Shown here in pieces: positions 39,090 through 48,767 of a stretch of 64,000 nucleotides of DNA. The notes beneath the pieces were generated by a model, which worked only from the letters and a program-made list of their open reading frames with translations, had not been told where the DNA came from and searched no databases. Source of the DNA: Janibacter limosus NBRC 16128 (lineage in GTDB: Bacteria; Actinomycetota; Actinomycetes; Actinomycetales; Dermatophilaceae). Every line of letters begins with the position of its first letter. The first letter of the stretch is position 1. The stretch lies in NCBI RefSeq assembly GCF_001570985.1, contig NZ_BCSS01000002.1, forward strand, positions 87,648 through 151,647, given 5' to 3'. Both the position numbers and the translations under genes were made by a program.

Positions 39090-39260
39090 GTGACCGGTCC
39101 CACACCGCGCGATGCTGCGCACCCTCGTCTGGCGGCTCAGGCCGTCCGCATGCGGGGGCTCCTGAGGACCGTGCGACACCCTGGGACCAATGGCTGGACC
39201 AGCACCTGGGGCACCAATGCCCACGGGGAGATCGCGGGCTGCCCGCCGCCACCCGGCTGA
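39090..39260 (+). CDS. Possible leaderless 56-residue small protein
   Basis: The space between the terminator and nhaA is otherwise empty. A TAGACT box (39078-39083) lies six bases before GTG 39090, the same geometry as other leaderless genes here. The frame runs 56 codons to TGA at 39258-39260 and ends GTNAHGEIAGCPPPPG. Third-position G+C is near 78 percent by my count, lower than in clear genes, so coding is uncertain. The product has two Trp and no membrane segment. Confidence 0.35.
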   Translation: MTGPTPRDAAHPRLAAQAVRMRGLLRTVRHPGTNGWTSTWGTNAHGEIAGCPPPPG

Positions 39261-39317
39261 GGCTTCACCTGCGATCCATCCACGCCCACCAGCCCGCGTC
39301 AAAGACAAGGCCCTCTT

Positions 39318-40601
39318 GTGTCCAACCCCTCCCCCACGTCCCCCAGCCGCCTGGCACCGCATGAGCTCTGGCGCGGCGTCCATGCCACGGCTCAGAGCGA
39401 TGCCTTCGGCGGAGCCCTGCTCCTGGGCGCCACCGTCCTCGCCCTCGTCCTCGCCAACTCAGCCGGTGTCGACGCCTACACCAGCCTGCGTGACACCACC
39501 TTCGGTCCGGAGTTCCTCCATCTCAACCTGAGCGTCGGGGAGTGGGCGGCAGATGGGCTGCTGGCGATCTTCTTCTTCGTCGTCGGCCTGGAGCTCAAGG
39601 AGGAGTTCGTCGCCGGCAAGCTGCGCAACCCGCGGCAGGCCGCTCTCCCGATCGCGGCGGCCTTCGGCGGCGTCGTGATGCCGGCCCTGATCTTCGCGGC
39701 GATCGCGGTCTCGTCCGACTCCGAGGGCGCCATGCGTGGATGGGCCATCCCCACGGCCACGGACATCGCCTTCGCCGTGGCGGTCCTCGCCGTCGTGGGG
39801 CGCTTCCTCCCGCCCGCGCTGCGCGTCTTCCTGCTCACCCTCGCGATCGTCGACGACTTCATCGCGATCACGATCATCGCCATCGTCTACACCGAGGGCC
39901 TGCAGCTGCAGTGGCTGCTGCTCGCCATCGTCCCGCTGGCACTCTTCGCCCTCGCGACCCAGCGCGGGGTCATCTCCTGGTGGCTGCTCGTCCCCCTCGC
40001 AGTGCTCACGTGGGGACTGGTCCACGCCTCGGGGATCCACGCGACCGTCGCGGGCGTCCTCCTGGGCTTCACCGTCCCGGTCATCGCCACCCAGCGGGCC
40101 AGGGTCCAGTCCTCGACCGACCCGGATGGCACTCCCGTCCACGACGGTGTCGCGGCCTACCTGGCCGACCAGTGGGGCGTCTTCACGACGCTCATCGCCG
40201 TGCCCGTCTTCGCCTTCTTCTCCGCAGGTGTGGCCGTGGGGGGCGTCGACGGACTCCGCACGGCCATGCAGGACCCCATCACCGTCGGCATCATCGCCGG
40301 CTTGTTCCTGGGCAAGCCGATCGGCATCACCGTGACGACCTTCCTGCTCAGTCGGCTGCCTGCCTTCCAGCTTGACGAGTCGCTGAGGTGGCCGGATGTG
40401 ATCGGGTTGGGCTTCGTGGCGGGCGTGGGCTTCACGGTCTCGCTGCTCGTCGGCGAGCTCGCGTACGGCGCGGCCAGCGTCGCCGACGAGCACGTCAAGA
40501 TCGGCGTCCTCCTCGGATCGCTGATCTCCGCCCTCGTGGGCGGCGGCTTCCTTGCCGTGCGCAGTCGCGCCGCCCGGCGAGCGGGAGCCCAACCGGCCTG
40601 A
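39318..40601 (+). CDS. nhaA: Na+/H+ antiporter NhaA
   Basis: The 427-residue integral membrane protein exchanges sodium for protons. Twelve helices can be traced; the ion-binding pair of aspartates is in FLLTLAIVDDFIAITIIAIVY, and the TDIAFAVAVLAVVG assembly and FFFVVGLELKEEFVAG segments are typical. The GTG start follows ACAAGG. It fits the osmotic and sodium theme of the preceding genes. It converges on the SDR gene with three bases between the stops. Confidence 0.93.
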   Translation: MSNPSPTSPSRLAPHELWRGVHATAQSDAFGGALLLGATVLALVLANSAGVDAYTSLRDTTFGPEFLHLNLSVGEWAADGLLAIFFFVVGLELKEEFVAGKLRNPRQAALPIAAAFGGVVMPALIFAAIAVSSDSEGAMRGWAIPTATDIAFAVAVLAVVGRFLPPALRVFLLTLAIVDDFIAITIIAIVYTEGLQLQWLLLAIVPLALFALATQRGVISWWLLVPLAVLTWGLVHASGIHATVAGVLLGFTVPVIATQRARVQSSTDPDGTPVHDGVAAYLADQWGVFTTLIAVPVFAFFSAGVAVGGVDGLRTAMQDPITVGIIAGLFLGKPIGITVTTFLLSRLPAFQLDESLRWPDVIGLGFVAGVGFTVSLLVGELAYGAASVADEHVKIGVLLGSLISALVGGGFLAVRSRAARRAGAQPA

Positions 40602-40604
40602 CGC

Positions 40605-41507
40605 TCAGAAGACGGGCTTGCCGCCCGTCACCCCGACCACGGTGCCCGAGACATAGCTGGCCTCCTTGGGGGCAGCGAGGAAGACGAAGGCCCCTGCGAG
40701 CTCACCGGGCTGCCCGGCACGCCCGAGCGGGGTGTCGGCTCCGAACGCCGCGATCTTCTTCTCCTCCTGGGTCGCCGGCTGCAGCGGTGTCCAGATCGGT
40801 CCCGGTGCGACGGCATTGACGCGGATCCCGCGGGGCCCCACCTCGGCGGCCAGGTTGACGGTGAAGTTGTTGATCGCCGCCTTGGTCGACGCGTAGTCGA
40901 GCAGCGAGGTCGACGGCTCGTAGGCCTGGATCGAGCTGACGTTGATGATGCTCGCGCCCCGGCCCAGGTGTGGCAGCGCGGCCCGGGTCAGCCAGAAAAG
41001 GGCGTGCAGGTTGGTGCGCAGCACTCGCTCGATGCGCTCGTCACTCATGGCCTCCAGGCCCTTGTCACGGGCCATCTGGACGCCGGCGTTGTTGACGAGG
41101 ACGTCGAGGCCGCCCAGCCCGTCGACCGCGGTCTGGACGACCTGGTCGCAGATGCTGCGCTCACTGATGTCACCGGGGCAGAGCACTGCGGTACGGCCGG
41201 CATCCTTGATCCAGCCGGCGGTTGCCTCGGCATCCTCCTGCTCCTCGGGCAGGTAGGAGATCGCCACATCGGCGCCCTCCCGGGCGTACGCGATCGCGAC
41301 CGCGCGGCCGATGCCGGAGTCGCCACCGGTGATCAGGGCTCGCAGGCCCTCGAGACGTCCGGACCCGACCCAGGTCTCCTCGCCGTGGTCCGGGACCGGA
41401 TCCATCTGGGTCGTGGAGCCCGGGAGCGACTGCTGCTGTGCGGGGAATCCGCCGTCGGGGCCGGTCGCCATCCCTGCTGCTCGCTGGCTGATCTCTGACT
41501 CGATCAT
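40605..41507 (-). CDS. SDR-family oxidoreductase (YghA/YhdF-like)
   Basis: The 300-residue short-chain dehydrogenase has a 50-residue N-terminal extension (GFPAQQQSLPGSTTQMDPVPDHGE), the cofactor motif ITGGDSGIGRAVAIAYAREGADV, NNAGVQ, Ser in NVSSIQAYEP and the YASTK catalytic pair. The extension with PG and DPVPDHGEE marks the YghA/YhdF subgroup annotated as NADP-dependent aldehyde or glucose dehydrogenases. GAAGGAGCGC supports the ATG at 41507. It lies 61 bases downstream of the GntR gene. Confidence 0.85.
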   Translation of the reverse strand: MIESEISQRAAGMATGPDGGFPAQQQSLPGSTTQMDPVPDHGEETWVGSGRLEGLRALITGGDSGIGRAVAIAYAREGADVAISYLPEEQEDAEATAGWIKDAGRTAVLCPGDISERSICDQVVQTAVDGLGGLDVLVNNAGVQMARDKGLEAMSDERIERVLRTNLHALFWLTRAALPHLGRGASIINVSSIQAYEPSTSLLDYASTKAAINNFTVNLAAEVGPRGIRVNAVAPGPIWTPLQPATQEEKKIAAFGADTPLGRAGQPGELAGAFVFLAAPKEASYVSGTVVGVTGGKPVF

Positions 41508-41568
41508 GTGCGCTCCTTCGTCGTGGGGACGTGGCTGCACTACCCGAGCAGGTGGTGGGGAAACCGAG

Positions 41569-42249
41569 CTACGTGGTCATCGCGGTGAGCAGCTGCGTCT
41601 CGGCCCGCTCGAGGTACGCGAGCAGCTCACGCTCCGCGTCGTCATGGTGTCCGGCCTCGAGGAGGCCAGCGATCGTGGCATTGCCCTCGAGATAGGGCTC
41701 GTGGAAGGCGCGCGGGTCGGCCATGGCGGCGAAGACCAGGCGCATCTCCGCAAGGAGCTGCCGCATCGCCTCATCGGCTCGGCGGCTTCCGCTCAGTGCT
41801 GTCAACGCCTCGTGGAAGTGCATGTTGGCCGACCCGAGGGCACGCCAGTCCTGGTCGGCTGCGGCGGCGCTCCCTTCGTCCACGGCGGCGTGCAGCCGAG
41901 TCAGATCAGGGTGATCGCTCGCCGCCTGCCGGATCGCTGCCACCTCGAGGATCCGGCGGAAGCGGTAGAGGTCGAGCACGGCCTCCTGGTCGAGCTCCCG
42001 GACGAAGACACCGCGATTGAACTCGTGGACGACCAGGCGCTCGTGCCCGAGCAGGTGGAAGGCCTCGCGCAATGTGTTGCGGGAGACGCCCAGGGCCGCG
42101 CCGATGCGCTCCTCGGACAGTCGGGTCCCGGGACGCAGCTCACCCTCGATGATGCGCGTCCGCAAGGCGTCGGCCACCTTTTCGCTGGCGCTCGATCGCC
42201 CCATCGTCGCCCGCTCGGACTCGAGTGCCGAGATCCAGTCATCCGCCAT
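41569..42249 (-). CDS. GntR-family regulator with FCD domain
   Basis: The 226-residue protein has the GntR winged helix (VADALRTRIIEGELRPGTRLSEERIGAALGVSRNTLREAFHLLGHERLV) and an FCD effector domain with VLDLYRFRRILEVAAIRQAA, FHEAL and a His-rich HEPYLEGNATIAGLLEAGHHDDAE. FCD proteins bind organic acids, often with a metal. It diverges from the 5-oxoproline operon and probably represses it; the palindrome between them fits this. AAGGGGTG precedes the ATG. Confidence 0.88.
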   Translation of the reverse strand: MADDWISALESERATMGRSSASEKVADALRTRIIEGELRPGTRLSEERIGAALGVSRNTLREAFHLLGHERLVVHEFNRGVFVRELDQEAVLDLYRFRRILEVAAIRQAASDHPDLTRLHAAVDEGSAAAADQDWRALGSANMHFHEALTALSGSRRADEAMRQLLAEMRLVFAAMADPRAFHEPYLEGNATIAGLLEAGHHDDAERELLAYLERAETQLLTAMTT

Positions 42250-42301
42250 GCCGCCCACCCCTTTGTCTGCGCTGTGAGGACGACAGTATCGGAAGGGGGT
42301 A

Positions 42302-42330
42302 TTGCGGGATTGTTCAACAATCGGTAGCTT
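42302..42330 (+). promoter_or_regulatory. 5-oxoproline operon promoter with operator between minus-35 and minus-10
   Basis: TTGCGG (42302-42307) and TAGCTT (42325-42330) are spaced by exactly 17 bases. The perfect 15-base palindrome GATTGTTCAACAATC (42308-42322) fills that spacer. On the other strand it overlaps the minus-35 area of the gntR promoter (TACTGT at 42283-42288). A GntR dimer here would block both promoters. The ATTGTT/AACAAT arms are of the FadR-type operator class. Confidence 0.75.
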
Positions 42331-42382
42331 GCGTGATCGGGAGCACAATGAGGTGGTCCCGTGAGCGATGAGGAGAACCACC

Positions 42383-43642
42383 ATGACGCAGGCTCCACAC
42401 CCGGACGCGACACCGAACCCCTCCGCGATGCCGCCTCCTGGCACCGCAGGGACGGCGACCAAGGGAGCGCTCCTCGGAGCGATGTTCCTCATGGCCACCA
42501 GTGCCATCGGCCCCGGCTTCATCACCCAGACCACGGTCTTCACCGCACAGCTCGGCGCGGCCTTCGCCTTCGCGATCCTCATCTCGATCATCGTCGACAT
42601 CGCCGTCCAGCTGAATGTCTGGCGCGTCATCGGCGTCTCCGGGATGCGCGCCCAGGACCTGGCCAACAAGGTGATCCCCGGCTTCGGGTACTTCCTCGCC
42701 GCCCTTGTCGTCTTCGGCGGACTCGTCTTCAACATCGGCAACATCGGCGGCACCGGCCTCGGAGCAAATGCGATGTTCGGCGTCGACGCCAAGATCGGTG
42801 GTGCAGTGTCCGCGCTCATCGCCATCGCGATCTTCGTCAGCAAGAAGGCCGGCGTCGCGATGGACCGCATCGTCGTGGTCCTCGGCGTGCTGATGATCGC
42901 CATGGTCGGCTACGCCGCCATCGCCACGCACCCGCCCTATGGCGATGCGCTCAAGCAGACCGTCCTGCCGGACAACGTCGACTTCCTCGTCATCACCACC
43001 CTCATCGGCGGCACCGTCGGTGGCTACATCACCTATGCCGGCGCCCACCGCATCGTCGACTCCGGGATCACGGGACCCGAGCGCGTCGCCGAGATCAGCA
43101 GTGGCTCCATCACCGGCATCCTCGTCACGGGCGTCATGCGCGGCCTGCTCTTCCTGGCCATCCTCGGCGTCGTGGTCGGCGGAGTGAACCTCGTCGGTGT
43201 CGACAACCCGCCGGCTGTCGCCTTCGAGGCCGCTCTCGGCCGGGTGGGCCTGCACATCTTCGGCGTCATCCTCTGGGCCGCGAGCATCACGAGCGTCATC
43301 GGCGCCTCGTACACCTCGGTCAGCTTCCTCACGACCTTCAACGAGACGATCAGGAAGCACAGCCAGTGGGTCGTCATCGCCTTCATCGTCTTCTCCGCCG
43401 CGATCTACATCTCGCTCGGACAGTCCCCGGCCACGCTCCTCATCCTCGCCGGCGCACTCAACGGCCTGATCCTGCCCTTCGGCTTCGGGATCCTCATCTG
43501 GGTCGCCCTGCGCCGCCAGGACCTGCTGGGCGGGTACGTCTACCCCAAGTGGCTGGCCTACCCGGGCCTGGCGATCTGGGTGCTGACGATCTACCTGGGC
43601 TACGAGTCCTTCAGCGGGATCGTCGACCTCTGGAGCCAGTGA
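42383..43642 (+). CDS. NRAMP-like transporter (YcsG type)
   Basis: The 419-residue membrane protein belongs to the NRAMP/SLC11 superfamily, with about eleven helices. The first helix region reads [31 protein letters not shown]. It lacks the DPGN metal motif of classical NRAMP, which suggests a substrate other than manganese. In Bacillus subtilis the related ycsG lies in the ycsF-ycsG-ycsI-kipI-kipA operon, so transport linked to 5-oxoproline or a similar amino acid is likely. GAGGAGAACC sets the ATG at 42383. Confidence 0.8.
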   Translation: MTQAPHPDATPNPSAMPPPGTAGTATKGALLGAMFLMATSAIGPGFITQTTVFTAQLGAAFAFAILISIIVDIAVQLNVWRVIGVSGMRAQDLANKVIPGFGYFLAALVVFGGLVFNIGNIGGTGLGANAMFGVDAKIGGAVSALIAIAIFVSKKAGVAMDRIVVVLGVLMIAMVGYAAIATHPPYGDALKQTVLPDNVDFLVITTLIGGTVGGYITYAGAHRIVDSGITGPERVAEISSGSITGILVTGVMRGLLFLAILGVVVGGVNLVGVDNPPAVAFEAALGRVGLHIFGVILWAASITSVIGASYTSVSFLTTFNETIRKHSQWVVIAFIVFSAAIYISLGQSPATLLILAGALNGLILPFGFGILIWVALRRQDLLGGYVYPKWLAYPGLAIWVLTIYLGYESFSGIVDLWSQ

Positions 43643-43688
43643 CCCACTCCCCCCGACCAGCAGCACATGTGACGACAGGAGCAGCAGG

Positions 43689-44456
43689 ATGCGGATCGAC
43701 CTCAATGCCGACCTCGGTGAGAGCTTCGGCAGCTGGACCCTCGGTGACGACGACGCAATGCTCGAGGTGGTGACCAGCGCCAATGTCGCGTGCGGCTTCC
43801 ACGCCGGCGACCCCTCGGTGCTGCGGCACAGCTGTGATCGTGCTGCTGAGCGCGGGGTGGCCATCGGCGCCCAGGTCGGCTATCGAGACCTGGCGGGCTT
43901 CGGCCGGCGCTTCATCGACATGGTGCCGGCCGAGCTCACCGATGACGTGCTCTACCAGATCGGTGCCCTCGAAGCCTTCGCCAAGGTGGCCGGCACCCGG
44001 GTGCGCTACGTCAAGCCGCACGGCGCGCTGTACAACGCGATCGTCCACCACGAGGCGCAGGCAGCCGCCGTCGTCGAGGCCGTCGTCTCCTACGACCGCA
44101 CCCTGCCCGTCCTCGGGCTGCCGGGGTCGGCGTGGCTGCGACTCGCGGAGGAGGCCGGGCTGACCACGGTCGGCGAAGGCTTCGCGGACCGGGCGTACAC
44201 CCCGGAGGGCACGCTGGTCTCCCGACGGGAGGCCGGCGCCGTCCTCCACGATCCCGTCGAGATCGCCGAGCGGTGCGTGCGCATGGCGACGAAGGGAGAG
44301 GTCCTCGCCACCGACGGCAGCGTCGTCCCCGCCCCAGCCGGGTCACTCTGCGTGCACGGTGACAGTGCGGGCGCGGTGACGATCGCCCGAGAGGTGCGCG
44401 CCGGCCTGGAGCGTGCCGGGGTGAGCGTCACTCCCTTCGTCGGGGAGGCTGCGTGA
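43689..44456 (+). CDS. pxpA: 5-oxoprolinase subunit A (LamB/YcsF family)
   Basis: The 255-residue protein has the LamB/YcsF signature [52 protein letters not shown] and VKPHGALYN. PxpA, PxpB and PxpC together hydrolyse 5-oxo-L-proline to glutamate with ATP. AGGAGCAGCAGG lies upstream. Its TGA overlaps the pxpB GTG. Confidence 0.93.
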   Translation: MRIDLNADLGESFGSWTLGDDDAMLEVVTSANVACGFHAGDPSVLRHSCDRAAERGVAIGAQVGYRDLAGFGRRFIDMVPAELTDDVLYQIGALEAFAKVAGTRVRYVKPHGALYNAIVHHEAQAAAVVEAVVSYDRTLPVLGLPGSAWLRLAEEAGLTTVGEGFADRAYTPEGTLVSRREAGAVLHDPVEIAERCVRMATKGEVLATDGSVVPAPAGSLCVHGDSAGAVTIAREVRAGLERAGVSVTPFVGEAA

Positions 44457-45067
44457 AGCTCATGCCGTGCGCCGACAGCGCACTCCTGGTGGAGATGGCG
44501 GACATGGACGGGGTCCTCGCCCTCTATTCGCATCTCGACGAGGACTTGCCGGACGGCGTCATCGACATGGTGCCTGCCGCGACCACGCTCCTGATCACCA
44601 TCGACAGGACGGTGACTGATGTGGAGCGACTGTCACGAGAGGTCTCGGGCGTCTCCGTGGGGACGCACCACCGGGCGACCACCGGTGAGGTGGAGATCCC
44701 CGTGGTCTACGACGGCGAGGACCTGTCAGAGGTCGCGCGGCTCACCGGTCTCGACGAGCGCGGCGTCATCGAGGCGCACACCGGGACCGTGTGGACCGTC
44801 GCGTTCTGCGGGTTCGCGCCCGGCTTCGGGTACATGGTCGGCGGCGACGGCCGGCTGCAGGTACCTCGTCGGGACAACCCACGGACCAAGGTGCCCCCGG
44901 GCTCCGTGGCGCTCGCAGGCGAGTTCGCGAGCGTCTACCCCCGGGAGTCGCCCGGCGGATGGCAGCTCATCGGTCGCACCTCGCTCGAGGTCTGGGACAT
45001 CGACAGAGAACCCCCGGCGCTCCTCGTCCCCGGGACGGTCGTGCGCTTCGTGGAGGCCATGCCATGA
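44453..45067 (+). CDS. pxpB: 5-oxoprolinase subunit B (KipI family)
   Basis: The 204-residue protein is the PxpB/KipI-type subunit with the family segments [47 protein letters not shown] and [20 protein letters not shown]. It is the first of the two subunits normally fused or adjacent as the biotin-independent allophanate hydrolase-like half. The GTG start overlaps the pxpA stop and its own stop overlaps the pxpC start. Confidence 0.92.
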   Translation: MKLMPCADSALLVEMADMDGVLALYSHLDEDLPDGVIDMVPAATTLLITIDRTVTDVERLSREVSGVSVGTHHRATTGEVEIPVVYDGEDLSEVARLTGLDERGVIEAHTGTVWTVAFCGFAPGFGYMVGGDGRLQVPRRDNPRTKVPPGSVALAGEFASVYPRESPGGWQLIGRTSLEVWDIDREPPALLVPGTVVRFVEAMP

Positions 45068-45948
45068 GCACCATCCGCGCGCTGGACATCGTCACGACCG
45101 GTCCGCAGACGACGGTTCAGGACCTCGGTCGTGAGGGCCTGGCAGGTCTGGGCGTGGGCAGGTCCGGTGCCGCTGACGTGGACTCCCTACGCCTGGGCAA
45201 CCGACTGCTCGGCAACCCGGAGGGGGCAGCAGCACTCGAGGTCACCTTCGGCGGGCTGGAGGTACGGGCGCGCGGGGGCATGTGGGTGACGGTGACCGGG
45301 GCGATGTCACCGGTGACCATCGACGGCCTGCCCGTGGGCCACGCGGCCGTGACCTGGTTGCCGGACGGCGCCTCCCTCCGCCTGGGACCCCCGAGTGCCG
45401 GGCTACGCAGCTACCTGGCCGTCCGTGGCGGTATCGCCGTCCCCTCCGTGCTTCGGTCGCGGTCGACGGACACGATGGCTGTGCTCGGCCCACCCGTCCC
45501 GAGGTCCGGCGACTTGCTGCCGGTGGGGCCAGCACCGGCGAGTCCGCCACTCGTCGACGTCGCTGCGGTGGCCTCCCCCACGACGGGTGAGGTGCGATTG
45601 CGGGTTGTCCCCGGGCCCCGCGCGGACTGGTTCGTGCCGTCAGCGCTCAAGACCCTCTTCGGCGGTACCTACGAGGTGACCGCGGAGAGCAACCGCGTCG
45701 GGATGCGTCTGGCCGGGCCGGCGCTGGAGCGCTCGCGTGAGGGTGAGCTCAAGAGCGAAGGGATGGTCCCCGGCGCCCTGCAGGTGCCACCTACGGGCCA
45801 GCCCACCCTCTTCCTCGCCGATCACCCGGTCACCGGCGGCTATCCCGTCATCGGGGTCGTCCTCACCGACGACATCGGCCTCGCGGCACAGGCCCAACCG
45901 GGACAACGGCTGCGGTTCGTCCTTGCTGGTGGTGGGCGGGGTGCCTGA
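45064..45948 (+). CDS. pxpC: 5-oxoprolinase subunit C (KipA family)
   Basis: The 294-residue protein matches PxpC/Kip[32 protein letters not shown] near the N-terminus, [35 protein letters not shown] and the C-terminal [17 protein letters not shown]. It completes the three-subunit 5-oxoprolinase. The ATG overlaps pxpB by four bases. Confidence 0.92.
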   Translation: MSTIRALDIVTTGPQTTVQDLGREGLAGLGVGRSGAADVDSLRLGNRLLGNPEGAAALEVTFGGLEVRARGGMWVTVTGAMSPVTIDGLPVGHAAVTWLPDGASLRLGPPSAGLRSYLAVRGGIAVPSVLRSRSTDTMAVLGPPVPRSGDLLPVGPAPASPPLVDVAAVASPTTGEVRLRVVPGPRADWFVPSALKTLFGGTYEVTAESNRVGMRLAGPALERSREGELKSEGMVPGALQVPPTGQPTLFLADHPVTGGYPVIGVVLTDDIGLAAQAQPGQRLRFVLAGGGRGA

Positions 45949-46744
45949 GATCAGCAGCACGACGTCCGAGACGGCTGCCCTCTCCCCTGTCGAGGCGCGG
46001 TCACGCTTCTGCGGCGGCCTGCGCGTCCCCACCTCCGGCTGGAGTGCAGGCTGGACCCAGGCCAACCTCATCGCCGTCCCCCGGGAGCAGGCCTACGACG
46101 TCCTGCTCTTCGCGCAGCGCAACCCGAAGTCCTGCCCCGTCCTCGATGTCACCGAGCCCGGGGAGGTGGGCTGCGGGATCTTCGACGGCGACCTGCGGAC
46201 CGACCTGCCCGGCTATCGCGTCTACGAGCACGGGGAGCTCGTGGCCGAGGTGTCGGATGTACGCGAACTGTGGCGCACGGACCTCGTGGCCTTCCTCATC
46301 GGGTGCAGCTTCACCTTCGAGGCAGCCCTGCTCGAGGCAGGAGTACCGGTGCGCCATGTCGAGGTCGGCAGCAATGTCCCGATGTACCGCACCAACCGGC
46401 CGTGCCGGTCCGCCGGGTCGATCGGCGGCCCTCTCGTGGTGTCGATGCGGCCGATGTCGGCGGACAAGGTCGCGACCGCCGTCCGGGTCACCTCGCGATA
46501 CCCGGCCGTGCACGGTGCGCCTGTGCACATCGGTGATCCCGAGGCACTCGGGATCACGGATCTCGGATCGCCCGACTTCGGTGAGTCGGTGCCGACCGCC
46601 GATGGGGAGATCCCTGTCTTCTGGGCGTGCGGGGTGACTCCTCAGGCCGCGGTGATGCAGTCTCGGCCTCCCTTCGCCATCGGTCACGCGCCCGGGATGA
46701 TGGCGATCACCGACGCTCGGGACAGCGACTACCTCGTGCCGTAG
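45941..46744 (+). CDS. DUF1445 putative hydro-lyase (D-glutamate cyclase-like)
   Basis: The 267-residue protein belongs to the DUF1445 family (YcsI of Bacillus; related to the mammalian D-glutamate cyclase DGLUCY). Conserved stretches include [44 protein letters not shown] and [22 protein letters not shown]. As D-glutamate cyclase makes 5-oxo-D-proline, linkage with 5-oxoprolinase makes metabolic sense, although the stereochemistry of the pathway here is unproven. The GTG at 45941 overlaps the pxpC end. Confidence 0.82.
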   Translation: MPEISSTTSETAALSPVEARSRFCGGLRVPTSGWSAGWTQANLIAVPREQAYDVLLFAQRNPKSCPVLDVTEPGEVGCGIFDGDLRTDLPGYRVYEHGELVAEVSDVRELWRTDLVAFLIGCSFTFEAALLEAGVPVRHVEVGSNVPMYRTNRPCRSAGSIGGPLVVSMRPMSADKVATAVRVTSRYPAVHGAPVHIGDPEALGITDLGSPDFGESVPTADGEIPVFWACGVTPQAAVMQSRPPFAIGHAPGMMAITDARDSDYLVP

Positions 46745-46751
46745 GGCCGGC

Positions 46752-48767
46752 TCAGGTCCCGAACCAGAACCCGCGCCCGCCGAACCAGTCGCCGTACTCG
46801 CCGGGCGCTCCCCCACCGGGGTGGCGCGATCCCAGGTAGGACCCCACGACTGCGGCGCCTAGGTCGTCCAGCTCTGGAGCCACGACCCTGCCCCCGGCGC
46901 GTCGGGCCAGCGTCTCGACGAAGCGCGCGAGCCCGGGGTCCTCCCCGAGGCGGAAGAAGGTCGTCTGCGCCCCGAGCCGCGCCGCGTGGTCGAGCTCGCG
47001 GACCGTGATGGCAATGGTGAGCGGGTGCGGTGGGTAGTCGAAGAAGGCCTCGCCGCCGGACTCGAGGTGGGCCGTCGGTTCGCCGTCCGTGACGATCAGC
47101 AGCACGGGCTGGGCATTGGGGTGCCGCCGGAAGTGACGGTTGGCCAGGAGGAGTGCGTGGTGGAGGTTGGTCCCCTTGTCCCAGTACGCGTCAAGGCCGG
47201 TCAGCTCCTCGATCTCCATGACGCTGGCGTGCCGACCGAAGCCGATGAGCTGGAGATGGTCTCCGCGAAATCGCGTGCGGATGAGGGTGTGCAGGGCCAG
47301 CGCGGTCCTCTTCATGGGAACCCAGCGCCCGTCCATCGCCATCGAGAAGGAGGTGTCCACGAGCAGCGCGACTGCCGCCTGGGTGCGCGCCTCTGTCTCG
47401 GAGACCTCGATGTCGTCGGTCGTGATGCTGCGGCCGCTGCCACCGGCGGCCCGACGCAGGACGCCGTTGAGCACGGTGCGCGGGATGTCCCAGGGTTCGG
47501 TGTCGCCGAACTCCCATGGGCGTGAGGCTCCGGACCGCTCGCCGGCCGCGCCGGCCTGGCGCAGGTCGCGCTGGCCCTGCCGTCCTGACATCCGTTGCGC
47601 GATGTCGCGCAGCAGCGCCTTGCCCAGCTGACGCATGGCCTTGGGGGTGAGCCGCAGCTGCCCCTCGGAGTCGCGTCGCACAGAGCCGCTGCTGCGCAGC
47701 GCCTGCTCGAGATCACGCAGGGCGCGCGCGTCGATCGCCGCCTCGTCGCCGAGTGCTCGAGCCAGTTCGTCGAGGTCGATGTCGTCCAGGCCCGCCCCGG
47801 CATGTGACTGGGAGAGCTGGTCACCGAGCGCATCGAGCCGGGCGATGTCCTGCAGCATGCCGGTGCCGTCGCCGAGGCCGAGCCCCTGCTCTCCCCCGAA
47901 CTGCTCGGCCCCGTTCCAGTCCTCACCGGGACGCAGCGCTTGCAGGTTGCCGTCGAGCCGACCCAGCGCCTCCATGAGCGCAGGTGAGCCGAAGGCCTGC
48001 GCGGACAGCTGCATCAGCTCCTCGCGCTGCTCCGGTGTCATGGAGTTGAGCAGCCGCTGCGCCGCTGCGGCACGCTGGGCCATGGCATCGATGAGCTCAT
48101 CGACGTCCTGCGGGCCCTCAGGGAAGAAGTCCCCGTGCTTGTCCATGAACTCGGCGAAGTCCTGCGGCGTGTCCTCGTCCCGCTGATGCTTCTCGAGGAG
48201 TTCGTTGAGATCGCGCAGCATCGCGTCGATGGCGGCCCGGTCGGCATCCGTGGCGCCCTCCATGGCCTGCTTCATGCCCGCGAAGCGCTGATCGAGCACC
48301 TCGCGTCCGAGCAGGTCCTTGATCTGCTCGTAGTCCGCCCGGGCCCGGGCGGACTGCCAGGGGTAGTCCTGCAGCTCGCTCACCGCGGCCGCGGTCGACG
48401 GGGAGAGGTTGTCCAGCCTCATCTCGGCGAAGTCGCGCTCGAGGTCGTCGAGGTGGACATCGCGTGCGAGCTGCTTGCGCTCCTCGAGGACAGCACGGTC
48501 CAGCAGCTCGCGGACCTCGCGGAGGGTGCCGTCGAGACCATGCTGCTGGAGCAGCTCACGGCGGCGTTCGTTGACCTGACGGGCGAGGTCGTCCAGCCCG
48601 GTCTGCTGCCGACCGCCCCGCCGGAGGAACTCCCGCAGTGCACGCTCCGGCGAGGAACCGCCCATGACGTCCTCGCCGATGGCGTCGAGGGCCTCGGCGA
48701 TGTCGACGGGTGGCGCGAGCGGGTCTCCGCCGTCGTAGCGACGGAAGTGGCTGCGGCTAGTGGCCAT
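46752..48767 (-). CDS. VWA-domain protein, partner of the AAA+ ATPase
   Basis: The 671-residue protein has a long N-terminal helical and charged region rich in Asp, Glu and Arg, then a von Willebrand factor A domain from about residue 470 with the MIDAS motif LLVDTSFSMAMDG, a later Thr, and IVTDGEPT. Such VWA proteins work with MoxR/ChlI-like AAA+ ATPases in metal insertion or complex remodelling. Its start overlaps the end of the ATPase gene by 11 bases, supporting a functional pair. The target is unknown. Confidence 0.82.
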   Translation of the reverse strand: MATSRSHFRRYDGGDPLAPPVDIAEALDAIGEDVMGGSSPERALREFLRRGGRQQTGLDDLARQVNERRRELLQQHGLDGTLREVRELLDRAVLEERKQLARDVHLDDLERDFAEMRLDNLSPSTAAAVSELQDYPWQSARARADYEQIKDLLGREVLDQRFAGMKQAMEGATDADRAAIDAMLRDLNELLEKHQRDEDTPQDFAEFMDKHGDFFPEGPQDVDELIDAMAQRAAAAQRLLNSMTPEQREELMQLSAQAFGSPALMEALGRLDGNLQALRPGEDWNGAEQFGGEQGLGLGDGTGMLQDIARLDALGDQLSQSHAGAGLDDIDLDELARALGDEAAIDARALRDLEQALRSSGSVRRDSEGQLRLTPKAMRQLGKALLRDIAQRMSGRQGQRDLRQAGAAGERSGASRPWEFGDTEPWDIPRTVLNGVLRRAAGGSGRSITTDDIEVSETEARTQAAVALLVDTSFSMAMDGRWVPMKRTALALHTLIRTRFRGDHLQLIGFGRHASVMEIEELTGLDAYWDKGTNLHHALLLANRHFRRHPNAQPVLLIVTDGEPTAHLESGGEAFFDYPPHPLTIAITVRELDHAARLGAQTTFFRLGEDPGLARFVETLARRAGGRVVAPELDDLGAAVVGSYLGSRHPGGGAPGEYGDWFGGRGFWFGT

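Noticed and set aside
39069..39317. Sodium or pH-sensing riboswitch before nhaA
   Set aside because: I find no known sodium-riboswitch or nhaA-motif strings; only a terminator and a possible small ORF.
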